Assembly: GCA_031370545.1 (NCBI GenBank)
Contig: JANMQQ010000177.1
Span: 1-17,048, forward strand
DNA: 17,048 nt
Direction of reading: 5' to 3'
Origin: UBA6921 sp031370545
GTDB taxonomy: Bacteria > Pseudomonadota > Gammaproteobacteria > SG8-11
The notes below the pieces were generated by a model. That model saw nothing but the letters and a program-made list of their open reading frames with translations. It did not search any database and had not been told where the DNA came from. Position 1 is the first letter of the stretch, and every line of letters begins with the position of its first letter. Positions 6,757-15,216 of the stretch are shown here, in pieces. The translations under genes and the position numbers were made by a program.

Positions 6757-8004
6757 TCATCGCTGTGAATACACCGCTGCAAATCCACCGCCAGGAGTTC
6801 GAAAATTGGTGGTCTGGCCCTGATACAAACGCGCCGCCACCCACTGCACGGCGCCGCGATAGACATAGTTGCGGATATCAACTTTCATTAAATTGTCAAG
6901 TCCATCGACTCGTACGCAGCGTTCACTCGGCGGCACGGTGTGCTGCGCGATGTAATTCCCGGCGCAAATCTCGTCCCATACGCGTTTGGTGAGCTTGTCA
7001 CCGCGATACGCTGCCTTGCCGCCGTAGCCCGCTGCGGGCTTGAAAAACCAGCGGCGACGTTCGCTCCATAAGGTTGCGGCATTCTGGGCAGTCACGAGCA
7101 CGGTGCGTGGAATCGACGTGGTCAGCGTTTGCAGCGTGGCCTCGTCCACACCCAAGGTGCGCAACGCGGCGGCATCACTCCACACGCATAAATTACGCTT
7201 GTCAGCGTACAGCGCATGCGCGTGCGGATGCGGCGTGAGTACCACGGCGCCATCGCGATATGCGGCGCGCAGGCTGACAGACACTTCGCTGGTCAATCCA
7301 AAATCGGTCAGGCGGTTGTACACCAGGTCGACGCGCTCGTTGCCGCAATACAATGCAGTATCGCGATAATTTAACTCACGCGGGTCGGCGATCAGTGCGA
7401 CCACACCTCGGCGCTGCAACGCGTCGCGAAACAAGACAAATTCCGGATAGAGATATTGCTGTGCGGGAGTCTCGTCGACAATGGCGATACTACGCAGCGG
7501 CACGTCACCGCGCACGCTGCGCCACTCTTGAAATAAACTGTCAACAAACGCCGCCTCAAGCGCCTCTGGAGCTAATGGCCCCAACGCCATGCCTTGCATG
7601 CGCGTGTCACACGGCTGTTGCGCCTGTGCCAGCAACGCGTTGAGCATCGCCCCGCCCGCGTTGGTATTTGCTTCGATGAGCTGCGGGCCGTGCGGCGTGA
7701 GATGAAAATCGTAGCCAAAAAATACACCGCTGTTACCCGGATCAACCTGCGCGATTTCTGACCCGCCTGCCAGCGTCTGCCGCATAAACGCGGGCAGGCC
7801 CACCACCCGCTCAATCGCGCTGACAGTGGCTTGCATGCGCGAAATGTCAAGCTTGCCGACAAACACTGGCACTGCGGAAAAAAGATGCGGATGGCTGCCG
7901 CGTAAATCGCCCAACGAGCGCTCGCTCAATGCACGCTGCAAGGCGACTTCATCCAGCGTGTGGCAATCGCACTGCTGGTTCAGGTGTTGAAGGGGGTCAG
8001 TCAT
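6757..8004 (-). CDS. ATP-grasp protein, possibly glutathionylspermidine-synthase-like, 415 aa
   Basis: Three motif blocks are visible. LIEANTNAGGAMLNALL (109-125) resembles the substrate/metal-binding 'E-x-N-x-(D)-T' block. ADKRNLCVWSD (267-277) resembles the 'NK...LLW' block. FFKPAAGYGGKAAYRG (320-335) is a lysine-containing, glycine-rich nucleotide loop as in ATP-grasp ligases. MKVDIRNYVYRG (373-384) and the C-terminal NFRTPGGGFAAV provide candidate metal ligands and another loop. The order recalls the GSP_synth type of ATP-grasp amide ligase, but similarity is distant and judged by eye. There is no signal peptide, so it is cytosolic. The start at 8004 (MTDPLQ) was chosen because the longer frame overlaps the upstream gene and reads as non-protein-like; the ribosome site is weak (GAAGTG). 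It follows the spermidine-synthase-like gene by 52 bp on the same strand, so they are probably one operon. Joining a polyamine-like amine to a carboxylate is a reasonable but unproven guess. Confidence 0.65.
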   Translation of the reverse strand: MTDPLQHLNQQCDCHTLDEVALQRALSERSLGDLRGSHPHLFSAVPVFVGKLDISRMQATVSAIERVVGLPAFMRQTLAGGSEIAQVDPGNSGVFFGYDFHLTPHGPQLIEANTNAGGAMLNALLAQAQQPCDTRMQGMALGPLAPEALEAAFVDSLFQEWRSVRGDVPLRSIAIVDETPAQQYLYPEFVLFRDALQRRGVVALIADPRELNYRDTALYCGNERVDLVYNRLTDFGLTSEVSVSLRAAYRDGAVVLTPHPHAHALYADKRNLCVWSDAAALRTLGVDEATLQTLTTSIPRTVLVTAQNAATLWSERRRWFFKPAAGYGGKAAYRGDKLTKRVWDEICAGNYIAQHTVPPSERCVRVDGLDNLMKVDIRNYVYRGAVQWVAARLYQGQTTNFRTPGGGFAAVYSQR

Positions 8005-8056
8005 TGTCACTTCGAGTCCATACGTTGCGCGGCTGCCCTGCACGTGAATGGACTGG

Positions 8057-10492
8057 TTAGGCCGGTGCGGCTGCAAGTACACCTGCGGCCTGTCGCTTTT
8101 GTAGCATGAGGTAATACGCCAGCGCCGCCACAACGTAACAGGTTGCTCCCACCCAGTAGGTGGTGGCGATGCCGCTGGCTAACGAAATCAATACCGCGCC
8201 CACGGAAGCGAGCACTGACATCGCGCCGTTCATTCCCCACAGCCACGGCGTGAGTGCCGGTGTGGTGGCGTTCGCCACCGTCATGCCGAGCGGGAATGCC
8301 ATGCCCATCACCAAACCTAACGGAAGTATAAGTGCCAAGGCTATGCTGATTCGTACCGGGGTGGCGGCACCACGAAATTCCTGGATCATCGGATAGGTCA
8401 ACACCCCGATCAGCGACACGACGGCGAGGATGGCAAGGAATAAATAGACTGTTTTCGCCTGGCCGGTCTTGGCCGCAATGACATGGCTCAGATAGCTGCC
8501 GGCCCCGCCGCCTAACAGCAGCGCGAATAAAATTACCGAAAGGCCGTACAGCGGATGTCCGAGAAATACCATCAGACGCTGCATCTGCGCGATTTCGATC
8601 ATCAAGAAACCCAAACCAATCGCGGCAAAAAATACCAGATGCGTGGAGTTCCGCCGCAGGATGGATTTATCCGCTAACGTGACCCAAGGAATCGCGATAC
8701 ACAGCAAGGTCATAAAGAGCGCGATAAAAAATACCGTGCCCAGCAGCGTTACGGCTTTCATATTGAAGCTATTATTTCCCAGCTCCCAGCGGTTACTGTC
8801 CAGGATGTCGTTGAGCCTGAGCATGTTAAAGAAGAACGGATTGTCATCGGTGGGCGCAACGACATTCACTGGCAAAGAACGATAAAAATCCGCATCCGCG
8901 CGACCGTCAGCGATGGTGCTGAGCGTGTTGTCTTTGGCGTATTCCGGCATCAGGACAATTTCAAATCCCAACGATGATTTCAGTTTGCGAATCCACACGA
9001 TGTCTTCGTCGGTGAACGGTGTAGGACTCACCAACATCGTGACCACACCATCAGGACGCAGCCCGAGCGAGGGGTCGAAGCTCGTCAATGAACGCATTGC
9101 CACAATGTGGCGGCGTGGGTCGCTCACGCCCATGCCTTTTAAAGTCTCGGTGGCCAGTGATGTCAGACGGTAGGTCTCGGCCGGGTTCTGCTCAAAGTAC
9201 CAGCGCGACACACTCAACACGCCGGTGGGGTTCAGGCGTGACAGAAATGTCGTCCACGCTTCGCGGGTATAAAGCGTATTTTCAGAAAACACAAAAGCAC
9301 CGGCAGCCGTGGCGGCCCAGGTATCAATCAGCGAAATTTGAATGATGTCGAAACGATCCTTGAGGCGAGCGATATAGCTGCGCGCTTCGTCGTTGACCAG
9401 TTTGACGTTGGGTTCGCGCTGCAAATTCCCGGTGAAATCTGCTACCTGTCGCGTTAGCACATCAAGAATCACGCGGTTCATTTCGATACCCAGAACCGAT
9501 TTCTGGCCGAACACCAAGGCGGACAGTACATCGCGACCACCGCCGACACCCACCACCAGCACATCGGAGTTTGGGCGCACATAATGCGCGATGTTGGTTA
9601 CGTCGTAGCGTAAATAGTCGACCGATTTGCGATCACCGTTGAATTGTGTCAACACCGTGCCCGCATTGGCATCCATGCTCAAGTGCAACTGCTGGGGATG
9701 GTATTGATTCAGCGGAGCGCGGTGACTGAATCCCCAACCGAACGGAACATTGTCATATTTTTGCACGAAGATGCGTGATAGCGCGGTCCACTTCTCATAG
9801 ATCGCACCGACCCGTCCGGTGGGATCTTTAACCACTGCGTCGTCGAAATTTTTTACCGTCGTCGCCACCAACGCGACAGCCATTACCGCGCCGACCATCA
9901 CTGCGTAGTTGCGTTGTCTTGCATGGGCACCTGCCGTCGCAAAAGCGTAGGCTGCCGCGCTGGTCGTGATCGCCACCGCGACGACGCCACCTAACGCTCC
10001 GGCCACTTCCATCACCCCAATGACAGCAACGCAACCCAACGCTGCTCCGGCCAAATCTGCCGCGTACAGGCTACCTATTTTGTTGGTGTAACGGGTCAAT
10101 ACCAGGGTGACGCAAATGCCGCTCGCCAGAAACGGTACGATGAACATCGACACCGTAATAATCATCAGAATCGACATCTCAAGCGGAGGATCCAGCTTGA
10201 GTAGATACCAGTGAATTGTGGTAGCAATCACCGCAGAAATGCCGGTAATAAGTGCACATTGCGACAACCGTTGCGGCACACGGCCGTCAAACAAACCTGG
10301 GCGTAGAAATACAGTGATGGCCCCCGCCGTCATGCCGAACATCGTGATCGAAATTGCCACGAACGCAAAATGGTACATCATCGTGACATTAAAAATGCGC
10401 GTCAGCAGAATTTGTAATGTCAACGTGGAAAGCGCGATGAGAAATATGCCGACGTAGATACTACGGGCCGGAGAGTTTGCTTTATCTGTCAT
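8057..10492 (-). CDS. Polytopic membrane protein with a spermidine-synthase-like domain, 811 aa
   Basis: The protein has three parts. An N-terminal membrane region (about 12-212, with roughly six hydrophobic segments) comes first. A soluble Rossmann-type domain follows (about 225-560), with VLVVGVGGGRDVLSAL (311-326) as the nucleoside-binding glycine loop, an acidic residue in LGIEMN (334-339), VNDEARSYI (366-374) and IISLID-like (384-390) as further spermidine synthase/methyltransferase landmarks. A C-terminal membrane region (about 590-800) ends the protein. This fusion is known among uncharacterised 'spermidine synthase-like' membrane proteins. Soluble SpeE is about 290 residues, so most of this protein is membrane. 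The catalytic acidic pattern is only partly recognisable, so substrate and activity are uncertain. The start at 10492 (MTDKANSPARS) puts a short tail before the first membrane segment. A possible promoter (TACACT at 10550-10555, 17 bp from a weak -35) would rule out the longer start at 10561. Confidence 0.75.
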   Translation of the reverse strand: MTDKANSPARSIYVGIFLIALSTLTLQILLTRIFNVTMMYHFAFVAISITMFGMTAGAITVFLRPGLFDGRVPQRLSQCALITGISAVIATTIHWYLLKLDPPLEMSILMIITVSMFIVPFLASGICVTLVLTRYTNKIGSLYAADLAGAALGCVAVIGVMEVAGALGGVVAVAITTSAAAYAFATAGAHARQRNYAVMVGAVMAVALVATTVKNFDDAVVKDPTGRVGAIYEKWTALSRIFVQKYDNVPFGWGFSHRAPLNQYHPQQLHLSMDANAGTVLTQFNGDRKSVDYLRYDVTNIAHYVRPNSDVLVVGVGGGRDVLSALVFGQKSVLGIEMNRVILDVLTRQVADFTGNLQREPNVKLVNDEARSYIARLKDRFDIIQISLIDTWAATAAGAFVFSENTLYTREAWTTFLSRLNPTGVLSVSRWYFEQNPAETYRLTSLATETLKGMGVSDPRRHIVAMRSLTSFDPSLGLRPDGVVTMLVSPTPFTDEDIVWIRKLKSSLGFEIVLMPEYAKDNTLSTIADGRADADFYRSLPVNVVAPTDDNPFFFNMLRLNDILDSNRWELGNNSFNMKAVTLLGTVFFIALFMTLLCIAIPWVTLADKSILRRNSTHLVFFAAIGLGFLMIEIAQMQRLMVFLGHPLYGLSVILFALLLGGGAGSYLSHVIAAKTGQAKTVYLFLAILAVVSLIGVLTYPMIQEFRGAATPVRISIALALILPLGLVMGMAFPLGMTVANATTPALTPWLWGMNGAMSVLASVGAVLISLASGIATTYWVGATCYVVAALAYYLMLQKRQAAGVLAAAPA

Positions 10493-10612
10493 AGTCCAAA
10501 CTTCATCTGATGGATTTAGGCGTGAACAACGCTCGTCGAGTGCCGACGGAGTGTAGCGCATTGCTGCGCCGACCTAAAACCACGGATTTCTCAGACTGTA
10601 TGAGTGGACGTA

Positions 10613-10633
10613 ACCCCCGGCAAAACCGGGGGT
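10613..10633 (-). terminator. GC-rich hairpin just after the lipoprotein gene
   Basis: ACCCCCGG (10613-10620) pairs perfectly with CCGGGGGT (10626-10633) around a 5-nt loop, 10 nt past the stop codon of the lipoprotein gene. No U run follows on the minus strand, so it is at best a weak or Rho-assisted terminator, or an mRNA 3' stabiliser. Confidence 0.45.
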
Positions 10634-10642
10634 ATTCTAAAA

Positions 10643-13600
10643 TTACGGACTCTGGAAAATGTCACCCAACACATTGCCGCTGAATGTGTTTGACGTGCTT
10701 ACATCACTGTTGATTTGCGGAAGCTTGTCCAACCATAGTCCGTAGGTTGAGCTAAAGCGCAGCGTGCTATTGGTAAGCGTTAACTTAGGCGCAAGCGTTC
10801 CCGTACCGTACAAGCTGACATTTCCCTCCCCACTTATTTTCGGGCCTCCGTATTCCACTGTTGTGTAGTTCATAATGTTATTCATGTTTGAGAACGTGAA
10901 TTGGATTCCTTTCCAATACCCCGGCGATGCTTGTGCTGCAGTAAATAAGATAGGCGAGGTTGCGCTACCGTTGGCAATCAATGTTCCTAATTGACTAACA
11001 TCGATATAGCCGCCCGCTCGAAATACAAGTTGGGCGCCCGCTGCTATTGTCCATTGCACATTGTCCACAACTGCAAGATTGCCGACCGAATAGCTCACAT
11101 TGATCGTCGGCCACGTCTGCGTGGAGTCAACATTGCCATCGTCAACTACAACCGTGTTTCTTAAGTTACCAGTGTATGAGCTTGCGGTGTCCAGCACATG
11201 GACAACATCAGGCGGCAATTTACCGGCACCAAGAGTATTTCCGGTGAGGGTATTGCTAGCGAAGCTGTCTACAACTGCGCCAAGTGAAAAATCAAACCCG
11301 TATCCACTGCTATTACGCAATACGCTGTGACTGAGTTTCAAACGTTGCGGTAGTCCGGTTGTGCCATAGAGGACAACATCACCATTGCCATTTCCTCCTG
11401 CGCCGCCCCCATCTTCAACGAGAACATACTCAAGGTCATTGAACACACTATTTGAGAAGGTGTATTGAATGCCTGTCCAATAGCCAGGCGTATGTTGTTG
11501 GCCGGTAAATGTGACGATATTGTTCGCTGTACCTACAGCTTTGAGCGAACCATTGGAGCCAACATTGAACCCGCCTCCGGCCCCGAAGCGCAATATTGCA
11601 CCGGCAGAAATCGTAAGGTCGGCAGAAGGGGTGTTTGGAAGCCCATTGACGCTGTGACTTCCCGTTCCCATCGCATAGGGCGCATTAAGTGACGGCCACG
11701 TTTGCGACTCTGTGACATCAGACCCGTCGACCACGATGACTTCGTCGCGAGTATTGCCTCTGTAATTCGAATTTCCATCAAGTCTCCCGACAATATTTGC
11801 TGGCAGGAAACCTGGCCCCTTTGCGTTGCGGGTTACAACATTGTTCGTAAACGCACCGACACTAGATCCATCACTGAACTGAAAGCCGTAGCCGGAACTG
11901 TCGCTCAACGTGGAGTTACGTATTTTTAATCGCTGCGGAAGCCCAGTAGTGCCATACATTACGACGTTGCCAGTACCATTAGCAGGCGCGCCTCCGAACT
12001 CAACTGTCACATGATCGAGTTCGTTCTTGACGTTATTTGAAAATGTGTATTGGATACCCTTCCACCAGCCCTGTGTTTGCTGCTGACCTGTAAATAGAAT
12101 CGGTTTGACCTGCGTGCCGATGGCCACCAAGGCACCGTCTTGCTGGACATTTAGGCCTGCGTCATTCTGGAATACCAACGTGACACCCGGTAAAATTGTC
12201 AACGTCGCGTTTGTTTTTATGTATATTTCTGTAGTTACGAGTGTGCACGAATTTGAAATCGTAGTATCGACCACTATGTCGCTGGATAATTTGGCGCTGC
12301 ACGCCGAATCACCAATTGTAAGAGTTGCAATGGCATTGGTGCCAAGACTCAACCCCGAAGGATTCGACAACGCCAATTGCACCGTCTCGTTACCTTCCGT
12401 GAGTGTGTCGCCCTTCACTTGCACCAGGAACGATTTCGGTGCCACATCGTTCGCGCTCCACGATAAGACGCCGCTGGTTGATACATAATCGGCTCCGGCG
12501 GTTGCTGTTCCATCCTGCAAACGATATGCAACGCTGGCCGCTGCGCTTGGATCACCGCTGCGATTTACGGTAATGAGAACCGTCGCATCGGATTCCGCAA
12601 CCGCGTAAATGTTCGAGGCAAATTCAACACTCGCCGTGCCGGTTGTCGGCTGTGGATTTGCTGCCGCAAGCGTAGTTGCGCAGGCTTCGTTGCTCACATC
12701 CGATTTGTTATGTGCCGCATCGACTGCAAACACTGTGTAACAATATTCGGTTGAGCTCAACAGATTGATATTGGTAAAGGTCGTGGTCGTGACAACGGCA
12801 ATCTTGGTATTTACCAACCCTTTATTACCGCGATAGATCTCGTAGCTGACCGTGTCGGGGCTGCTTGATGCATTCCACGCGAGAGCAACCGTGCTGGCAT
12901 TGAGCGCTGTCGCCTGTAAATTTTGCGCGGCTATGGGAGCGGTGGTATCAGACGCACTTGCAGCGAGCGTCGTTCCGCACACGGAAGTGGATTTATTCGC
13001 GATGTTGTTCTTTGCGTCGAAGGCCTCGATTTGATAACAATATGGCGTGCTTGCACTAAGCCCCGCATCGCTTAATACCGGAAATGGCGTGGTCGTAGGA
13101 TTCGCCAAATCGCTCCGATAGACACGGTAACCGGCAACACCGACATTGTCGGTGGCCGGATCCCAAAGCACGATTAATTCCTTATCGCTGGCTGGCACCA
13201 CGCGCACCCCAGCGACTTGCGTGGGTGGCATCGCATCGGTTTGGGTGAAGTTATTGTCAAGTCCCACGTTCGAAATGATATTGGAGCCGATGTTCGTTAT
13301 TGGGTCATTGACGTTGATCGTGATCGTGTTGTTGATGATCACGATGTTGGTATGATCCAGCAGATTGTCAAAACCAGCTCCGTTTGCGTCAAACGCAGTC
13401 GAAAATAAATCAAAGCCCGGAGGCAAGTTATATTTCGACAAGATCAATGCGAACAGCTCCTGGATTGCCGATTTGATCGCATTCACCTGATCTGCGGTAG
13501 GAAGTTGAGAAACGGCAAGATCATTCGCAAACTCCGCATTGATGTCGACATTTTTGCCCTTAAACCAATTGCGCACGATCAAGTCTGTAAACGGGTGAAT

Positions 13601-13930
13601 GTTGGTGGTCCCGCCAGCCGATGCAACGCTGTACAGGATATTCCCGTTCGGCAAGTTAACGCGAAGAAGATAGGGGGCGGGGAGACCGGTGACTATTGCC
13701 TTGAATTTTCCATCGGTATCCGTGGTCGTGGATTTTTTGGTACCGTTGGCAGCTTTGACCGTCACCGTTGCGTTAGCCAGCGGCAGTCCTAGCGCTGCAG
13801 TTCCGCTGATTTCGATGCTGTCAGGCAGCGCGCCGGTTCCGTCAATGCCACCGCTTCCACCGCAACCACTGGTCGCAAGCGCTGCGAATAGCATCAGCCC
13901 AACACATTTTTTAAGCGTTGTGATTTCCAC
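10643..13930 (-). CDS. Large multidomain lipoprotein with FN3, Calx-beta and three beta-helix-type repeats, 1095 aa
   Basis: The start is GTG at 13930, supported by GGAGAGGAGAG just upstream. A lipoprotein signal ends in LATSGC with lipidated Cys23 followed by GGSGG, so the product is anchored in the outer or inner membrane. Domains in order: a carboxypeptidase-regulatory-like sandwich (about 38-108), an Asn/Ile-rich linker (about 195-230), two fibronectin type III domains (about 236-322 and 331-421), a Calx-beta domain (about 432-542), and three long repeats (about 565-750, 765-945, 955-1095). Each repeat contains G(W/Y)W(K/T)GIQ(Y/F)TFSN (at 621, 816 and 1004), then (V/T)E(F/Y/D)GG, a YGT(T)G line and a TLSDSSGYG-like line, as in right-handed parallel beta-helices. 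The stop of the DUF6502-like gene lies 2 bp before this start, so the two are co-transcribed. It is probably an adhesin or surface-scaffold protein binding glycans or proteins; no catalytic motif was seen. Confidence 0.85.
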   Translation of the reverse strand: MEITTLKKCVGLMLFAALATSGCGGSGGIDGTGALPDSIEISGTAALGLPLANATVTVKAANGTKKSTTTDTDGKFKAIVTGLPAPYLLRVNLPNGNILYSVASAGGTTNIHPFTDLIVRNWFKGKNVDINAEFANDLAVSQLPTADQVNAIKSAIQELFALILSKYNLPPGFDLFSTAFDANGAGFDNLLDHTNIVIINNTITINVNDPITNIGSNIISNVGLDNNFTQTDAMPPTQVAGVRVVPASDKELIVLWDPATDNVGVAGYRVYRSDLANPTTTPFPVLSDAGLSASTPYCYQIEAFDAKNNIANKSTSVCGTTLAASASDTTAPIAAQNLQATALNASTVALAWNASSSPDTVSYEIYRGNKGLVNTKIAVVTTTTFTNINLLSSTEYCYTVFAVDAAHNKSDVSNEACATTLAAANPQPTTGTASVEFASNIYAVAESDATVLITVNRSGDPSAAASVAYRLQDGTATAGADYVSTSGVLSWSANDVAPKSFLVQVKGDTLTEGNETVQLALSNPSGLSLGTNAIATLTIGDSACSAKLSSDIVVDTTISNSCTLVTTEIYIKTNATLTILPGVTLVFQNDAGLNVQQDGALVAIGTQVKPILFTGQQQTQGWWKGIQYTFSNNVKNELDHVTVEFGGAPANGTGNVVMYGTTGLPQRLKIRNSTLSDSSGYGFQFSDGSSVGAFTNNVVTRNAKGPGFLPANIVGRLDGNSNYRGNTRDEVIVVDGSDVTESQTWPSLNAPYAMGTGSHSVNGLPNTPSADLTISAGAILRFGAGGGFNVGSNGSLKAVGTANNIVTFTGQQHTPGYWTGIQYTFSNSVFNDLEYVLVEDGGGAGGNGNGDVVLYGTTGLPQRLKLSHSVLRNSSGYGFDFSLGAVVDSFASNTLTGNTLGAGKLPPDVVHVLDTASSYTGNLRNTVVVDDGNVDSTQTWPTINVSYSVGNLAVVDNVQWTIAAGAQLVFRAGGYIDVSQLGTLIANGSATSPILFTAAQASPGYWKGIQFTFSNMNNIMNYTTVEYGGPKISGEGNVSLYGTGTLAPKLTLTNSTLRFSSTYGLWLDKLPQINSDVSTSNTFSGNVLGDIFQSP

Positions 13931-13932
13931 GA

Positions 13933-14748
13933 TTAACTCTCCTCTCCATTGTCGTTCCTAAGAAAATAAATACCCACGCCGACGCGACCGCAGGGTTCGT
14001 CAGGCGCTGAATTTGTGCTCTGTGTTCTGTCTGCGAGCCACTGATTGAACTCAATCAATAGTGCGAGATTTTTCTCTTGGCTGAATTTTTCAAATTCATC
14101 AATGATGCTTTTGGGCACGTCTTGATACGTGACCTGCCGTTGAAATCGAGCATCATCAGGAGTGCTGGTTAAGTTGTGCGAAATAGTATTGAGCAAGTCA
14201 GCAACGTGCGTAGTGAAGATCTCAATCTTTTCGGGGTCACTCGCTGCCGGAATGTACCCAAGGGAGTTCAGCTTGACAGTTATTTTACCGGCCTTGCTGA
14301 CAGCTCCGACGCGTACCAACTCATCTAGGATTGCACGCGCCGTCAAGTCGCCGCTGTAGCGGGCGACCAAAGCTTCAAAACTTCCGGCATCGCCCTTTAG
14401 CGGCAACAGCCGGGGCTGACCGTGTTCTGAAAATTCCGCATCACTTAGCCATCCGCCAATCACTTGAGCGGCGCGATTTACAGGACCACGTGGGGGAGAA
14501 ATTTCTTCGTCGCTGAGGTTGGTAAGTCTTACAACTTCTTTGCGATTCAGCCCAGTTAATACCGATGCGCGCGAATAGGTTTGTTTACGATTGGCAATTG
14601 AGTAATACCGATAAACAGCATCGACATACGAGCGCTTTGCAAGCTCACTGAATTCGCTGTGCGAGATGTCATACCGCAGCAAAATCCGAGCGAGCGGTAT
14701 AAGCATTCGAGTAACGGCTTTGACCAAACGTGTTTTTGTGTCTTCCAT
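13933..14748 (-). CDS. DUF6502-family protein, likely DNA-binding regulator, 271 aa
   Basis: The protein resembles the DUF6502 family. The N-terminal block LIPLARILLRYDISHSEF (16-33) and ELAKRSYVDAV (35-45) is followed by NRKQTYSRASVLTGLNRKEV (53-72), a helix-turn-helix-like segment. Then come NRAAQVIGGWLSD (about 91-103), SFEALVARYSGDL and RAILDELVRVGAV, all in family order. The family function is not established; the helix-turn-helix look and a candidate operator over its own promoter suggest transcriptional control. There is no signal peptide or membrane segment. The start at 14748 has only a weak ribosome site but is followed by the family's usual N terminus and lies about 24 nt from the inferred transcription start. 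The stop codon is 2 bp before the lipoprotein gene, which it may regulate. Confidence 0.8.
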   Translation of the reverse strand: MEDTKTRLVKAVTRMLIPLARILLRYDISHSEFSELAKRSYVDAVYRYYSIANRKQTYSRASVLTGLNRKEVVRLTNLSDEEISPPRGPVNRAAQVIGGWLSDAEFSEHGQPRLLPLKGDAGSFEALVARYSGDLTARAILDELVRVGAVSKAGKITVKLNSLGYIPAASDPEKIEIFTTHVADLLNTISHNLTSTPDDARFQRQVTYQDVPKSIIDEFEKFSQEKNLALLIEFNQWLADRTQSTNSAPDEPCGRVGVGIYFLRNDNGEES

Positions 14749-14768
14749 GAGATCAATATCCAGTCCCC

Positions 14769-14796
14769 AATAAACGGGACTGTAACACCGTTTATT
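14769..14796. promoter_or_regulatory. Perfect 9-bp inverted repeat over the DUF6502 promoter (candidate operator)
   Basis: AATAAACGG (14769-14777) and CCGTTTATT (14788-14796) form a perfect inverted repeat with a 10-bp gap. The repeat covers the -10 element and much of the -10/-35 spacer. A third copy of the half-site, AAACGGG on the minus strand, lies at 14826-14832, upstream of the -35. The spacing fits a dimeric repressor binding one face of the helix. The binding protein is not known; autoregulation by the downstream DUF6502-like protein is an inference. Confidence 0.55.
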
Positions 14797-14806
14797 TTGA
14801 TGTCAA
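14779..14806 (-). promoter_or_regulatory. Sigma-70 promoter of the DUF6502-lipoprotein unit
   Basis: The minus strand reads a perfect -35 TTGACA (14801-14806), a 16-bp spacer, and an extended -10 TGT-TACAGT (-10 hexamer at 14779-14784). Transcription would start near 14772, about 24 nt before the ATG at 14748. Confidence 0.7.
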
Positions 14807-14923
14807 CAAAAAAAGGGGCATTGATCCCGTTTTTTAAAGGAGCGATAAGGCAGGAGAATAATTCTCGCCTCAATAGGATGCACATCAAGGTGGGTCGGTA
14901 TTGACATTTAATGATCCCAAACC

Positions 14924-14951
14924 AAAAAAGGGTTAGCCGTTAAGCTAACCC
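14924..14951 (-). terminator. Rho-independent terminator of the tRNA-Ala-tRNA-Glu transcript
   Basis: GGGTTAGC (14930-14937) pairs perfectly with GCTAACCC (14944-14951) around a 6-nt loop. On the minus strand six U residues follow (14924-14929). It lies 13 bp past the 3' end of tRNA-Glu. Confidence 0.9.
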
Positions 14952-14963
14952 CTTAATTTTAGA

Positions 14964-15039
14964 TGGCGTCCCCATGGGGATTCGAACCCCAGTTACTGCC
15001 GTGAAAGGGCAATGTCCTAGGCCTCTAGACGATGGGGAC
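14964..15039 (-). tRNA. tRNA-Glu (anticodon UUC)
   Basis: The 76-nt gene folds as a standard cloverleaf. The acceptor starts GUCCCC and ends GGGGAC plus G and an encoded CCA. The anticodon stem UUGCC/GGCAG holds loop CUUUCAC, giving anticodon UUC. The T arm is CUGGGGUUCGAAUCCCCA. It is the second gene of a two-tRNA transcript, 30 nt after tRNA-Ala. Confidence 0.97.
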
Positions 15040-15069
15040 AAAAACGGTCGACAGTTTCTGTCATTGTTC

Positions 15070-15145
15070 TGGTGGAGCTAGCCGGGATCGAACCGGCGAC
15101 CTCCTGCATGCCATGCAGGCGCTCTCCCAGCTGAGCTATAGCCCC
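15070..15145 (-). tRNA. tRNA-Ala (anticodon GGC)
   Basis: The 76-nt gene has acceptor GGGGCUA paired with UAGCUCC (one G-U), discriminator A and an encoded CCA. The D arm is AGCUCAGCUGGGAGAGC. The anticodon stem CCUGC/GCAGG holds loop AUGGCAU, giving anticodon GGC. The T arm contains GGUUCGAUCCC. It is first in the transcript. Confidence 0.97.
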
Positions 15146-15161
15146 GAGCAAAGGAAGCCGC

Positions 15162-15190
15162 ATTCTACGGAGGCGACCCTACCCCGTCAA
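15162..15190 (-). promoter_or_regulatory. Promoter of the tRNA-Ala-tRNA-Glu transcript
   Basis: The minus strand reads -35 TTGACG (15185-15190), a 17-bp spacer, and -10 TAGAAT (15162-15167). GCGGC follows at once, a GC-rich discriminator of the kind seen at stable-RNA promoters under growth-rate or stringent control. Transcription would start about 10 nt before tRNA-Ala. Confidence 0.8.
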
Positions 15191-15216
15191 GCAAACTGCG
15201 TGGACGAATTGCCCCA

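Noticed and set aside
10493..10561. Longer N terminus for the membrane spermidine-synthase-like protein
   Set aside because: The extra 23 residues are unlike a membrane-protein N terminus, have no ribosome site upstream, and overlap a possible -10 element at 10550-10555.
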